Assembly: GCA_017744415.1 (NCBI GenBank)
Contig: JAGIBJ010000045.1
Location: 1 to 64,000, forward strand
DNA length: 64,000 nt
Origin: Solirubrobacteraceae bacterium
GTDB lineage: Bacteria; Actinomycetota; Thermoleophilia; Solirubrobacterales; Solirubrobacteraceae
Reading direction: 5' to 3'
The translations under genes and the position numbers were made by a program. Shown in pieces: positions 1-6,777 of this stretch (positions within the stretch are counted from its first letter, which is position 1; every line of letters begins with the position of its first letter). A model generated the notes under the pieces. That model did no database searches, was not told the origin of the DNA, and saw only the letters and a list, made by a program, of their open reading frames with translations.

Positions 1-291
1 CTGTCGGGCGGCGGCACCGAGGTGATCAGTCTCGGCGAGCGCTGCCTGCTCGGCGCCAACGCCGGCCTCGGCATCTCCCTCGGTGACGACTGCGTGATCG
101 AGGCCGGCCTCTACGTCACCGGCGGCACGGTCGTCACCCTCCCCGACGGCACTACCGCCAAGGCCCGCGACCTCTCCGGCCAAAACGACCTGCTCCTACG
201 CCGCAACTCGGTCACCGGCGCCGTCGAGGCACTCCCGCGCAGCGGCGGCTCCTGGCAGGGCCTGAACGCCGCGCTCCACGCCAACGACTAG
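1..291 (+). CDS. dapD: 2,3,4,5-tetrahydropyridine-2,6-dicarboxylate N-succinyltransferase, 3' end only
   Basis: The reading frame is open from the first base, so the start lies upstream of the window; 96 C-terminal residues are visible. The segment LSGGGTEVISLGERCLLGAN followed by GLGISLGDDCVIEAGLYVTGG is the left-handed beta-helix end of actinobacterial-type DapD. DapD succinylates tetrahydrodipicolinate in the succinylase branch of diaminopimelate and lysine synthesis, in the cytoplasm, using succinyl-CoA. Other steps of the same pathway are encoded at 7844-8716 (dapF), 49275-50165 (dapA) and 50244-50906 (dapB), so the pathway genes are scattered rather than in one operon. Confidence 0.9.
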   Translation: MSGGGTEVISLGERCLLGANAGLGISLGDDCVIEAGLYVTGGTVVTLPDGTTAKARDLSGQNDLLLRRNSVTGAVEALPRSGGSWQGLNAALHAND

Positions 292-355
292 GTCGCGGGC
301 GGCCGGCGCCGGCCGGGGGTGATGACTTTCCGGGGCTGGCGGCGTCATAGCCACC

Positions 356-1303
356 ATGACGATGAGCACCGACCACGACACCTTCGAGACGCAGGTGCGC
401 GCGCACAGCCGTGAGCTGCGCGTGCACTGCTACCGGATGACGGGCTCGTTCGAGGAGTCCGAGGATCTCGTGCAGGAGACGTTCCTGCGGGCCTGGCGCA
501 AGCGGGAGCAGTTCGCGGGCCGCGCCTCGTTGCGTGCTTGGCTCTACAAGATCGCGACGAACGCCTGCCTGGATGCGCTCGACAAGCGTCCGCGGGTGCC
601 GAGCGCCGACGGAGAGATCCTCTGGCTGCAGCCCTATCCGGATGCCCTGCTCGACGAGGTCGCGACGGATGACGAGGGCCCCGACGCCGCGGTGATCGCC
701 AAGGAGACGATCGAGCTGACGTTCATCACGGCGATCCAGCACCTCGCGCCGCTTCCCCGCGCCGTGCTCGTCCTCCGGGACGTGCTCGATCTGTCGGTGC
801 GTGAGACGTCCGAGCTGCTCGAGACGACCGAGGCCTCGGTGAACTCGGCGCTGCAGCGGGCGCGAGCGGGAATGCGGGAGCAGCTGGGTTCGCAACGCGA
901 TGAGTGGCGTCCTCCCGTGGCGCCGGATGCGGTCGAGCAGAAGTTGATCCAGCGCTACCTCGAGCTCACCGAGCGGGCCGACGTCGCCGGGCTCACCGAA
1001 CTCCTCCACGACGACCTGCGCTTCACGATGCCGCCCATCCCGGGTATCTGGGAAGGACGCGAGAGGGTCGTGCAGTCGTGGATCGATGGCGGCTTCGGCT
1101 CCGAGACGTTCGGCGAGCTGCGCTGCCGGCTCACCTGGCTCAATCGCCAGCCGGCCATCGCGGCCTACATCCGGGCGCCGGGCGGCGACCGGTTCGAGGC
1201 GCTGACCGTCGAGGTGCTCCGGTTCGAGGACGGCCTCGTCCGCGAGATCGTCACGTTCGATGGTCGCCTCGCCGAGCAGCTCGGGCTGCCGGCGGCCCTC
1301 TAA
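356..1303 (+). CDS. ECF sigma-70 factor with C-terminal SnoaL-like domain (SigG/TIGR02960-like)
   Basis: A 315-residue extracytoplasmic-function sigma factor. Region 2 lies at about residues 15-80 (RVHCYRMTGSFEESEDLVQE) and region 4 at about 130-180 (LPRAVLVLRDVLDLSVRETS followed by a helix-turn-helix). After region 4 a roughly 115-residue SnoaL/NTF2-like domain follows (RYLELTERADVAGLTELLHD; WEGRERVVQSWIDGG). ECF factors with this tail usually lack a classical anti-sigma factor, and the tail is thought to modulate activity; no anti-sigma gene is adjacent here. An in-frame ATG also lies two codons downstream. It lies 64 bp after dapD and is probably transcribed separately. The regulon cannot be told from the sequence. 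Confidence 0.88.
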   Translation: MTMSTDHDTFETQVRAHSRELRVHCYRMTGSFEESEDLVQETFLRAWRKREQFAGRASLRAWLYKIATNACLDALDKRPRVPSADGEILWLQPYPDALLDEVATDDEGPDAAVIAKETIELTFITAIQHLAPLPRAVLVLRDVLDLSVRETSELLETTEASVNSALQRARAGMREQLGSQRDEWRPPVAPDAVEQKLIQRYLELTERADVAGLTELLHDDLRFTMPPIPGIWEGRERVVQSWIDGGFGSETFGELRCRLTWLNRQPAIAAYIRAPGGDRFEALTVEVLRFEDGLVREIVTFDGRLAEQLGLPAAL

Positions 1304-1413
1304 CGCCCGGCCACGGTGATGTGGCCGCCGGCATAGCCGGCGCCCATCGCGTCGAGCAAGCCGTTGGCCTCGGCCTCGATCTCACTCAGGGTGGGTTTCG
1401 CGATCCGAGCCAT
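1300..1413 (-). pseudogene. 37-codon ORF resembling the C-terminus of the winged-helix gene at 5592-6695
   Basis: This short reading frame has an ATG with a good AGGAG eight bases upstream and encodes a peptide containing LSEIEAEANGLLDAMGAGYA. This closely resembles the last residues of the winged-helix protein encoded at 5592-6695 (VRAEIKAEATGLLAAMGYAG), in the same orientation. The DNA similarity is concentrated in a 41-bp segment (see repeat entries). It may be the displaced 3' end of that gene, split off when the intervening recombinase island arrived, or a remnant of a paralogue. Because it has its own ribosome binding site, a real small gene is not excluded. Its stop overlaps the stop of the sigma factor gene. 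Confidence 0.4.
1343..1383. repeat. left copy of a 41-bp imperfect direct repeat flanking the recombinase island
   Basis: This 41-bp segment matches 5632-5672 at 33 of 41 positions, in the same orientation. Both copies encode, on the minus strand, the motif near the end of a winged-helix DNA-binding protein. The two copies bracket about 4.2 kb of accessory genes including a serine recombinase. Candidate boundary of an integrated element; the divergence means an old event or independent homologous genes. Confidence 0.45.
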
Positions 1414-1637
1414 TGTCGGTGCTCCTGCCCTTCGAGGCGATCGTCGATGGGGCTGCGAGCGGCGAACTGCCTCTCGGCGCGCCGTTCGCGGTCGCGAAGC
1501 GGTCGATGGAGTCGCTGACGCTCACGAAGGGGCGCAGCCCGCTCGCTGAGCGCGTCGAGATCGAGTGGGGCGAGTTCCCCGCCGACCCTCGGCCGGGAGA
1601 GCCGCTTACAGCGCTACCACGGCGACCACGAGGCTGA
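1413..1637 (+). CDS. possible small ORF, unknown
   Basis: A 74-codon frame opening with TTG. Third codon positions are almost all G or C up to about position 1600, which is the bias expected of coding DNA here, and the product (PFEAIVDGAASGELPLGAPF and onward) is not low-complexity. There is no clear ribosome binding site, its 3' end overlaps the end of the minus-strand gene at 1606-2460, and no family is recognised. It could be a fragment of an older gene inside the island. Low confidence. Confidence 0.2.
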   Translation: MSVLLPFEAIVDGAASGELPLGAPFAVAKRSMESLTLTKGRSPLAERVEIEWGEFPADPRPGEPLTALPRRPRG

Positions 1638-2460
1638 GCACAGCGACGCCGAACCCGAGCCACCCGAACCGGCGTGCACCTCGGTTAGCGTCCTCGGACG
1701 CTGCAAGCTGCTCCTTGTGGCGAGCCTCGTTCGCGGCGTTCTGGTCCTTGAGCGCGTCGATGACCTCGCGGAGCGCCGCGGTGTGTTCGAGGAAGTCCTC
1801 TCGCGTCGGGCGCTCTGGCAGCGGAGGGAGTTCGACGGACTCGAACTCCGGAAGCTCCGGCTCCACGAAGTTCAGGCCGATCTGCTCCGACGCGGGCCGA
1901 GTGTCGAGCAGCTTCCGGTGCCCATCGAGCAGTGCTGCGGTCGGGTTCACCATCTGATCGAGCGACTTCTGGTAGCTCGCGAGCGGGTTCAGCGTCGCGT
2001 CGAGCGACTTCTGGAAGCCCGCGAGCGGGTTCACCATCTGGTCGAGCGACTTCTGGAAGCCCGCAAGCGGATTCAGCATCGCTTCCAGGCGCTTGTGCGG
2101 GTACAGCGCCCTCTCGACGGTCGCCGCAGCGTTGAGCATCGACGCCGGACCTTCCTTGCGCCACTTGCGCATCTTGAGCGCGTTTCGCTTCACCTTCAGC
2201 ACCAGCGCGTCCAGCTCCTCGGCCGCCGGTTCAGGAGCGTCGAGCTTGTAGCTCACCAACTCCTGTACGTAGTGCTCGACGGTCGAGCGGTCGTCCTTGG
2301 TGACCGGCTTCGGCAGCTCAGCAGCCGCCCGATCCACGAGGTCGTAGAGCCACGGAGCCGCGTCGCGCGCGTCCCACCGACGAGTCTTCTCAGCGGCTTC
2401 CTCGCGCGCTTCGCGGAGACGCTCGATCAGGTCGGCCCGGTCAGTGTTGGTTTGCTCCAT
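1606..2460 (-). CDS. C-terminally anchored membrane protein with 14-residue tandem repeats, unknown function
   Basis: I do not recognise a family. The 284-residue product starts with a charged helical region (residues 1-105, coiled-coil-like EAREEAAEKTRR). Three near-identical 14-residue repeats follow (residues about 129-170; unit NPLAGFQKSLDQM) plus a degenerate fourth (NPTAALLDGHRKLLD). A Pro/Glu-rich linker (about 195-225) and another helical stretch lead to a single C-terminal membrane segment (FGWLGFGVAVLSLVVAVVAL), giving a predicted tail-anchored topology with the bulk in the cytoplasm. It is followed on the same strand by nothing obvious and preceded, 59 bp upstream, by the PIN-domain gene. 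It belongs to the recombinase island. Confidence 0.65.
   Translation of the reverse strand: MEQTNTDRADLIERLREAREEAAEKTRRWDARDAAPWLYDLVDRAAAELPKPVTKDDRSTVEHYVQELVSYKLDAPEPAAEELDALVLKVKRNALKMRKWRKEGPASMLNAAATVERALYPHKRLEAMLNPLAGFQKSLDQMVNPLAGFQKSLDATLNPLASYQKSLDQMVNPTAALLDGHRKLLDTRPASEQIGLNFVEPELPEFESVELPPLPERPTREDFLEHTAALREVIDALKDQNAANEARHKEQLAASEDANRGARRFGWLGFGVAVLSLVVAVVAL
1951..2076 (-). repeat. three tandem 42-bp repeats inside the membrane-protein gene
   Basis: Three consecutive 42-bp units, each encoding a NPLAGFQKSLD-type 14-residue block, lie in frame in the gene at 1606-2460, with a diverged fourth unit just downstream (1906-1950). The near-identity of the DNA of the units suggests recent expansion, and copy number could vary between strains. 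Confidence 0.75.
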
Positions 2461-2519
2461 GGTGCCCCTCCGAGGCGTCGTTGTGGCAGACGTTACAAGG
2501 CGCGCCAGACGCCCCGGCC

Positions 2520-3038
2520 CTACTTGGCGTGAACCTCCGACTCAACGAACTCGGCCAGCGTCGCCGCTTGGATCACGAACCCGTGCGCGGCAAGACGAGA
2601 GCACATGTCGAGCACCGGCTGATCGTCGGTCACGAACACATCGGCTCCGTCCACCACGTGCGACTCGACATGCCAACAGTCTTCGCGGTTCGGCGCGGCG
2701 TTGACGTGCGTCGGCCACCGTTCGACCTCAACGGTCCAGGCATCCCAGAACCCGTCGGCCGTGCTGCCGAACTTGAGGTCCGGAGCGAGCTGAGTAGCGG
2801 GACCGAACCTGCCTACCTGCTCCGCGACGCGGACGGTCTTGACGTCGATCAACTCGCGGAGTCGGTCGGCCACCTGGCCAGGCCGGAAGTCGAGCCGACT
2901 CCCCTGGGCGGCGATCGTCAGGAGGATCTCGCCACGAGCGGCGGCATCGAGAAGTGAGACGGCGTCCCCGTGGGCTCGCTCCCGCGGCTTGAAGTGCGCG
3001 TGGATCACGTTGGAGTCGATCGTCACGCGGAGCGGCAT
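2520..3038 (-). CDS. PIN-like domain protein, putative nuclease
   Basis: A 172-residue protein with the general features of a PIN-fold nuclease: an early aspartate in a beta-strand (VTIDSNVIHAHF, Asp8) and a late acidic strand (DVFVTDDQPVLDMCSRL, about residues 132-148) where PIN proteins keep metal-binding Asp residues. PIN domains cut single-stranded RNA with Mg or Mn ions and are common as VapC toxins. No convincing VapB-type antitoxin partner is seen next to it; the upstream region (3039-3278) contains no good ORF on this strand. It could act alone, or the 88-residue helical protein nearby (3953-4219) might be related to its control, which is speculation. Confidence 0.6.
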   Translation of the reverse strand: MPLRVTIDSNVIHAHFKPRERAHGDAVSLLDAAARGEILLTIAAQGSRLDFRPGQVADRLRELIDVKTVRVAEQVGRFGPATQLAPDLKFGSTADGFWDAWTVEVERWPTHVNAAPNREDCWHVESHVVDGADVFVTDDQPVLDMCSRLAAHGFVIQAATLAEFVESEVHAK

Positions 3039-3231
3039 GCGACGCAGCCTAGGAGGCTATGTACCACTTCGATATGCCCCCTCGCGCGAGGGACTACCGC
3101 AGCGTCCCTGGCGACCCTCGCGTACCGATCGTCGATTCTTCTCCGGTGGCGCACTGACGCTCGGCCGTTACCACCCCGGACGCGGCCGCACAACGCAGGA
3201 TCGCCAGCACCGGACAGGGTTCCGAGGGTCG

Positions 3232-3270
3232 CTAGGGTCGCCCTAGTTTTGCAAGAGAGGAGTTGCAAAC
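3232..3270. promoter_or_regulatory. two adjacent palindromes upstream of the serine recombinase (candidate operator or res-type site)
   Basis: A perfect 6-3-6 palindrome, CTAGGG-TCG-CCCTAG (3232-3246), is directly followed by a second dyad in which GTTTTGCAA and GTTGCAAAC flank 7 bp (3246-3270). Both lie just before the recombinase start at 3279. Serine recombinases commonly bind dyad sites beside their own genes, so this could be an autoregulatory operator or a recombination site. The first box shares 12 bases with the iron box at 20228. Confidence 0.45.
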
Positions 3271-3278
3271 CGGGAGGC

Positions 3279-3956
3279 ATGGAAGCGGGCACGAAGGTCA
3301 TCGGCTACACGCGCGTCTCGACGGCCGAGCGGGTCGCCGGGAGCCATGGCCTGGACGCCCAGGAGGCCGCCATCCGTGCCGAGGCAGAGCGCCGCGGGTG
3401 GCTGCTCGTGGGGATCGAGTGCGACGCCGGGGCGACCGGCAAGGACACGGACCGCCCGGGCCTCGCGGCGGCGCTGGAGGCCGTCAAGGGCAAGCGCGCC
3501 GAGGGCCTGATCGTCGCCAAGCTGGACCGCCTGTCGCGGTCGGTCGTCGACTTCGGATCGATCCTGGAAGCGTTCGACCGGATGGGCGCAACGCTCGTCG
3601 CCCTTGACCTTGGCGTGGACACGAGCACGCCGGGCGGAAGACTCGTCGCCAACGTGTTCGCCTCGGTCGCCCAGTGGGAGGCGGAGACGATCAGCCTGCG
3701 CACGAAGGAGGGCCTGGACGCTGCTCGCGCGAAGGGCCTTCCCATCAGCCGCCCCAGCGTCGCCGACGTTCCCGGCTTGCGCGAGCGGATCACCGGCATG
3801 CGAGCGGCCGGGAGGACGATGCAAAGCATCGCCGACGAGCTGAACGCGGATGGCGTGCCGACCCTCCGCGGCGCACCGAAGTGGACGACGAACAGCGTCA
3901 ACACGGCGCTGGGCTACAAGCGCCCGGCGAAGCGCCGCAAGGCGCTCGCGCTCTAG
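3279..3956 (+). CDS. serine recombinase (resolvase/invertase family)
   Basis: A 225-residue site-specific recombinase. The N-terminal catalytic domain begins with GYTRVSTAERV, where Ser14 is the nucleophile, and holds the typical LDRLSRSVVDF segment and a long E helix; it is followed by a C-terminal region (GMRAAGRTMQSIADELNADG, then TLRGAPKWTTNSVNTALG) like the short Recombinase/HTH domain of phage- and plasmid-type serine recombinases. It is shorter than large integrases and lacks their zinc-ribbon and coiled-coil parts. Start chosen at ATG 3279 because GGGAGG precedes it closely and the family N-terminus starts here; a much longer in-frame extension exists but shows no family match. The stop overlaps the stop of the converging 3953-4219 gene. 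It probably mobilises or maintains the surrounding island. Confidence 0.9.
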   Translation: MEAGTKVIGYTRVSTAERVAGSHGLDAQEAAIRAEAERRGWLLVGIECDAGATGKDTDRPGLAAALEAVKGKRAEGLIVAKLDRLSRSVVDFGSILEAFDRMGATLVALDLGVDTSTPGGRLVANVFASVAQWEAETISLRTKEGLDAARAKGLPISRPSVADVPGLRERITGMRAAGRTMQSIADELNADGVPTLRGAPKWTTNSVNTALGYKRPAKRRKALAL

Positions 3957-4219
3957 CCCTCGGTCGCGTCCAGCTTGGCGAACTCCTCCGGGCCAAGCTC
4001 CTGGATCAAGGCAGTGCTCACGATCTCCAGATCCTTGTAGAGCGCCAGCACGATGGTCGACATCTCGGCCGCGTGCGTGCGGTAGCGCTGCCGAACTTCA
4101 AGGTCGGCCCGGTCATCGAGCTGTGAGAGCTTGTCGAGCGATTCGTCACGCGCTGCGCGGGCGAAGCCGAGCAGCCGCCCCCACTTTGCCCGCTGCTCGA
4201 TGAGGTCTTGAGTAGCCAT
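3953..4219 (-). CDS. small helical protein, unknown function
   Basis: An 88-residue, charged, almost wholly helical product (DLIEQRAKWGRLLGFARAAR; EVRQRYRTHAAEMSTIVLAL). No family recognised. The start is placed at ATG 4219; ten more codons upstream are open but less protein-like. Its stop codon overlaps the recombinase stop in a CTAG sequence, so the two genes converge tail to tail. Part of the recombinase island. Confidence 0.5.
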   Translation of the reverse strand: MATQDLIEQRAKWGRLLGFARAARDESLDKLSQLDDRADLEVRQRYRTHAAEMSTIVLALYKDLEIVSTALIQELGPEEFAKLDATEG

Positions 4220-4277
4220 GGACGGACCGTAGCACGAGCGCGAACACATGTTCGCGCTACTAGCGACCCTCGCGGGC

Positions 4278-4481
4278 CTAGGCGGAGGTGGCGTAGCCGT
4301 GCCGGGGTTCGCGGTACTCGCCCTCGCTCCAGCCGGTCACGTCCGTCGGCCGGACCACCCAGACTCGGCGCGTCTCCCGGTCGGCCACGAGCAGCATCGG
4401 CACGCCGTCCTCGGCGGAGGTGCCGAGAACCGGCCCGGCGAAGGCCCCGGCGTCCATCTCGCCCTGTACTTCGATGTTCAT
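4278..4481 (-). CDS. small hypothetical protein
   Basis: A 67-residue product (MNIEVQGEMDAGAFAGPVLG and onward, with VPMLLVADRETRRVWVVRPT). It looks like a compact beta-rich domain with an Asp/Arg-rich hairpin. Start chosen at the internal ATG 4481, since the upstream part is Ser/Pro-rich and unlike a protein core and a GAGAG lies upstream. No family recognised. It lies 49 bp downstream of the gene at 4531-4728 and could be cotranscribed with it. Confidence 0.45.
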   Translation of the reverse strand: MNIEVQGEMDAGAFAGPVLGTSAEDGVPMLLVADRETRRVWVVRPTDVTGWSEGEYREPRHGYATSA

Positions 4482-4530
4482 GCGAGCAAGGCTCTCACGA
4501 GCACCGGACGAACACGCGTTCGGGCCTGGA

Positions 4531-4728
4531 CTACTGCTCGGGCGGTGAGTAGCCGCCGCCGGACACCCACACCGCACCAAGCTCGGGATCGTGACTCCAG
4601 CGCCGCTCGCTGAGCCGCCGGTCCGCAGCTTCCTCGCACTCGCGCTGGGTGAACGGCGTGCCGGGGAGCAGCGCTACGCCCAGATCAGGGTCCACCGTGT
4701 AGTCACGTCGCAGGAGCGGAGTCGACAT
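4531..4728 (-). CDS. small hypothetical protein
   Basis: A 65-residue acidic product (STPLLRRDYTVDPDLGVALL; RRLSERRWSHDPELGAVWVS). Two similar short segments, DPDLGVALL and DPELGAVWV, occur about 35 residues apart, hinting at an internal duplication. No family recognised. Same strand as the gene at 4278-4481 and part of the recombinase island. Confidence 0.45.
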   Translation of the reverse strand: MSTPLLRRDYTVDPDLGVALLPGTPFTQRECEEAADRRLSERRWSHDPELGAVWVSGGGYSPPEQ

Positions 4729-4866
4729 GGGGCCATGGTGGCGCAGCGTCCGGACGGGGTTCGGTTAACCAGCCCCAGTGCGAGGCGACCGGAGACGGAT
4801 CGTGAGGGTTCATGGGGTCGTGTGGGTCGCGAGGGGACCTCGCCCGAATCCAGGAGCGGTGTTTGA

Positions 4867-5550
4867 GTGTGGTTTGCGACCGTTCCTGGCGTCCGGGAGC
4901 GCGGGCATCATCGAGACGTGTTCGTCGCTTCGACAGCCCAGGCCGCCCAAGTGGCGCAGGAGTCCGACGGGACGACGTACGGGCCGGTGGCGGGCGGGAT
5001 AGCCGGTGCGCTGGCGTTCTTGTTCACGGTGTGGCGGGCGTTCCACGATCGCCGACCGCGCATCAAGGTGCTGACGCAGGTCCATCGGGATGAGGAGACG
5101 TACGCCGTGTCGGTCACGGTGACCAACGTCGGGCAGACCGTCGAGTCGGTGCGAGAGATCGGGCTCGCGGTGGCGACTGACCCGGAGCTGCGCCCCGCTG
5201 ACGAGCAGCGAGTCGAGCGGGGCCGCACCGACGAGTTGAGCGTCGGGGTCGCCGAGATCGCACGAGCCGTAGGCAAGCTGAACAAGGGCGCGGCCTTGAG
5301 CCAGTACTTCATGCACCGCCCGTCACGCCGAGCGTGGACGATGGCCCCGGGCGATCTTGCAGAGGCTGAGTTCGATCTCGTGGAGCACGAGGACCCCGCC
5401 CCGAACATGTGGGAACCGGCTTGGACATCTAAGCCCGGTGGCCCGTACGTTGATGCGAATAAGGATCGAGGCACGGGCGAGTGGGGACTGGTCGATCTCG
5501 CGGCCAAGTCCGCGTGGGACCGAGACGCTGGCCTCACTCGGAGGCGGTAG
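4867..5550 (+). CDS. membrane-anchored hypothetical protein
   Basis: A product of up to 227 residues with one predicted N-terminal membrane segment (YGPVAGGIAGALAFLFTVWR) followed by a positively charged stop and a cytoplasmic-looking domain with a beta-sandwich-like stretch (YAVSVTVTNVGQTVESVREI). GTG 4867 gives the longest frame; GTG 4918 would start just before the membrane segment and is equally plausible, and neither has a strong ribosome binding site. No family recognised. It is the last gene of the island before the winged-helix gene, toward which it converges. Confidence 0.5.
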   Translation: MWFATVPGVRERGHHRDVFVASTAQAAQVAQESDGTTYGPVAGGIAGALAFLFTVWRAFHDRRPRIKVLTQVHRDEETYAVSVTVTNVGQTVESVREIGLAVATDPELRPADEQRVERGRTDELSVGVAEIARAVGKLNKGAALSQYFMHRPSRRAWTMAPGDLAEAEFDLVEHEDPAPNMWEPAWTSKPGGPYVDANKDRGTGEWGLVDLAAKSAWDRDAGLTRRR

Positions 5551-5591
5551 GAACCCTCGCGATCCGCAGGCCGCGGGCGCGCCAGCTTGGA

Positions 5592-6695
5592 CTACTCGAA
5601 CGGCTGGAAGCTGACCGGCGCTCCGGCGTAGCCCATCGCCGCGAGTAGGCCGGTTGCCTCGGCTTTGATCTCGGCCCGCACAGACCGCGCAAGCGGTCGC
5701 AGCTCGTGGACCGCGAGCCCGCCAGCGCTGGACTTCTTCGGTGGGGTCACCTTGTACGTGGCCGCGACGCAGCCATCGACGAGAACGGTGCCGGGCACGA
5801 TGCCGTTCGGAGTGAAGATCGCTTTGCGGTACTCGGCACTGATCACCCTCGGAGTGGGTGAAGGCGCGTAGCTGAGGAGGATGTTGTCCCATTCGGGCAG
5901 CAAGCGGACGGGCGCGGGCGTGTCGGCCGGCGGGCGCGGGGCCTCGGCGAGGTCGTAGAGACGCTCCCCGCTCGGCCCCTCGAGCTCGATCAGTTCGTCG
6001 CCGAGGGCCTTGAACGCCGGGGCGAGCTTGGTGACGCCGCACCACGCCTGCGCGTCCATGATCGTGGCGGGCCCGAACGCCGCGAGGTAGCTGCGGACGA
6101 TCGCGACGTGATCGGGCTCGCGGAGCGGATGGCCCACCCACTCGTCGAGCAGCGCGTACGTCGGCTGGCCGCTCTGGCCCCAGAGTCCGCGCGGTGGGAT
6201 CTGCACGAGCGGCAGGAGCGTACGGGCGACGTTGCCCAGCGCGTCGCGGGGCGCATCGGGGAAGCGCTCGGCCATCACGTGGGCGAGCTCGCCGCCGGTC
6301 GCGGGGCCTTGGGCGAGCCGCTCGCGAGCGAGGGCTTCGGCCGCCACCTCGTCGAAGTTCGGAATCGCCTTGCGGTGGTTGCTCGCGAACTGCCGGGCGA
6401 TCGTCGGCTGCGTGAACGGGCGCAGCGCGAGGGCATCCTCGGCCGTATGCAAGTGCACGGTGCCCCGGAACGTGACGATCCGGACCACCTCACGCGCCTC
6501 GAGCAGCGCGGCCAGGTCGGCGAACGCGAACCCGTCGACTCGGCTCCAGAGCGCCGTGTAGGGCGGATTCGGGGCCTGCGTCTGGATGCCGACGAGCCGG
6601 CGCACCATGGCGTAGGCCGAGGTCTCGGCGCGCTTGAGCAGGCCCTGACGCGCGAGCGTCGCGCGGTTCAGCTCGGCGAGCGAGATCCGGTCCAC
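5592..6695 (-). CDS. winged-helix DNA-binding protein (AlkZ/YcaQ-like, HTH_42 family)
   Basis: A protein of about 367 residues with the features of the HTH_42 family: an opening LNRATLARQGLLKR, then VGIQTQAPNPPYTALWSRVD, a FRGTVHLHTAEDALALRPF segment, WCGVTKLAPAFK, and the late LLPEWDNILLSY and GTVLVDGCVAATYKV segments. Some members (AlkZ, YcaQ) are DNA glycosylases that unhook crosslinks and alkylated bases, but many are uncharacterised. The GTG at 6695 is chosen because the family starts with this Ile-Ser-Leu-Ala-Glu-Leu segment; the frame extends upstream to 6821 with Arg-rich, unlikely sequence. Its 3' end matches the fragment at 1300-1413, suggesting that the island inserted near this end of the gene. 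Confidence 0.8.
   Translation of the reverse strand: MDRISLAELNRATLARQGLLKRAETSAYAMVRRLVGIQTQAPNPPYTALWSRVDGFAFADLAALLEAREVVRIVTFRGTVHLHTAEDALALRPFTQPTIARQFASNHRKAIPNFDEVAAEALARERLAQGPATGGELAHVMAERFPDAPRDALGNVARTLLPLVQIPPRGLWGQSGQPTYALLDEWVGHPLREPDHVAIVRSYLAAFGPATIMDAQAWCGVTKLAPAFKALGDELIELEGPSGERLYDLAEAPRPPADTPAPVRLLPEWDNILLSYAPSPTPRVISAEYRKAIFTPNGIVPGTVLVDGCVAATYKVTPPKKSSAGGLAVHELRPLARSVRAEIKAEATGLLAAMGYAGAPVSFQPFE
5632..5672. repeat. right copy of the 41-bp imperfect direct repeat flanking the recombinase island
   Basis: This copy lies within the last codons of the winged-helix gene and matches 1343-1383 at 33 of 41 positions in the same orientation. If the element integrated here, this copy restored the 3' end of the gene and the other copy is the displaced original end, or the reverse. 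Confidence 0.45.
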
Positions 6696-6777
6696 CCGCG
6701 GATCATGGCGCGCGGCCCGGCGCTGCCGTTGTGGTCGTAGCGCTGGCCGACGGCTCGCGCGGGGGCCGTTCGGTGAC

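Noticed and set aside
1951-2076. CRISPR-like array in the repeat region
   Set aside because: The 42-bp units are directly contiguous without spacers and are in-frame coding repeats.
3953-3956. Overlapping CTAG stop codons of convergent genes (also at 39252-39255) as a special signal
   Set aside because: CTAG is self-complementary and gives TAG on both strands, so this is a simple way for convergent genes to abut; two cases are too few to be meaningful.
2520-4219. A toxin-antitoxin module made of the PIN protein and the 88-residue protein
   Set aside because: The two genes are separated by the recombinase and are not in an operon; no VapB-like domain was seen, so pairing is not supported.
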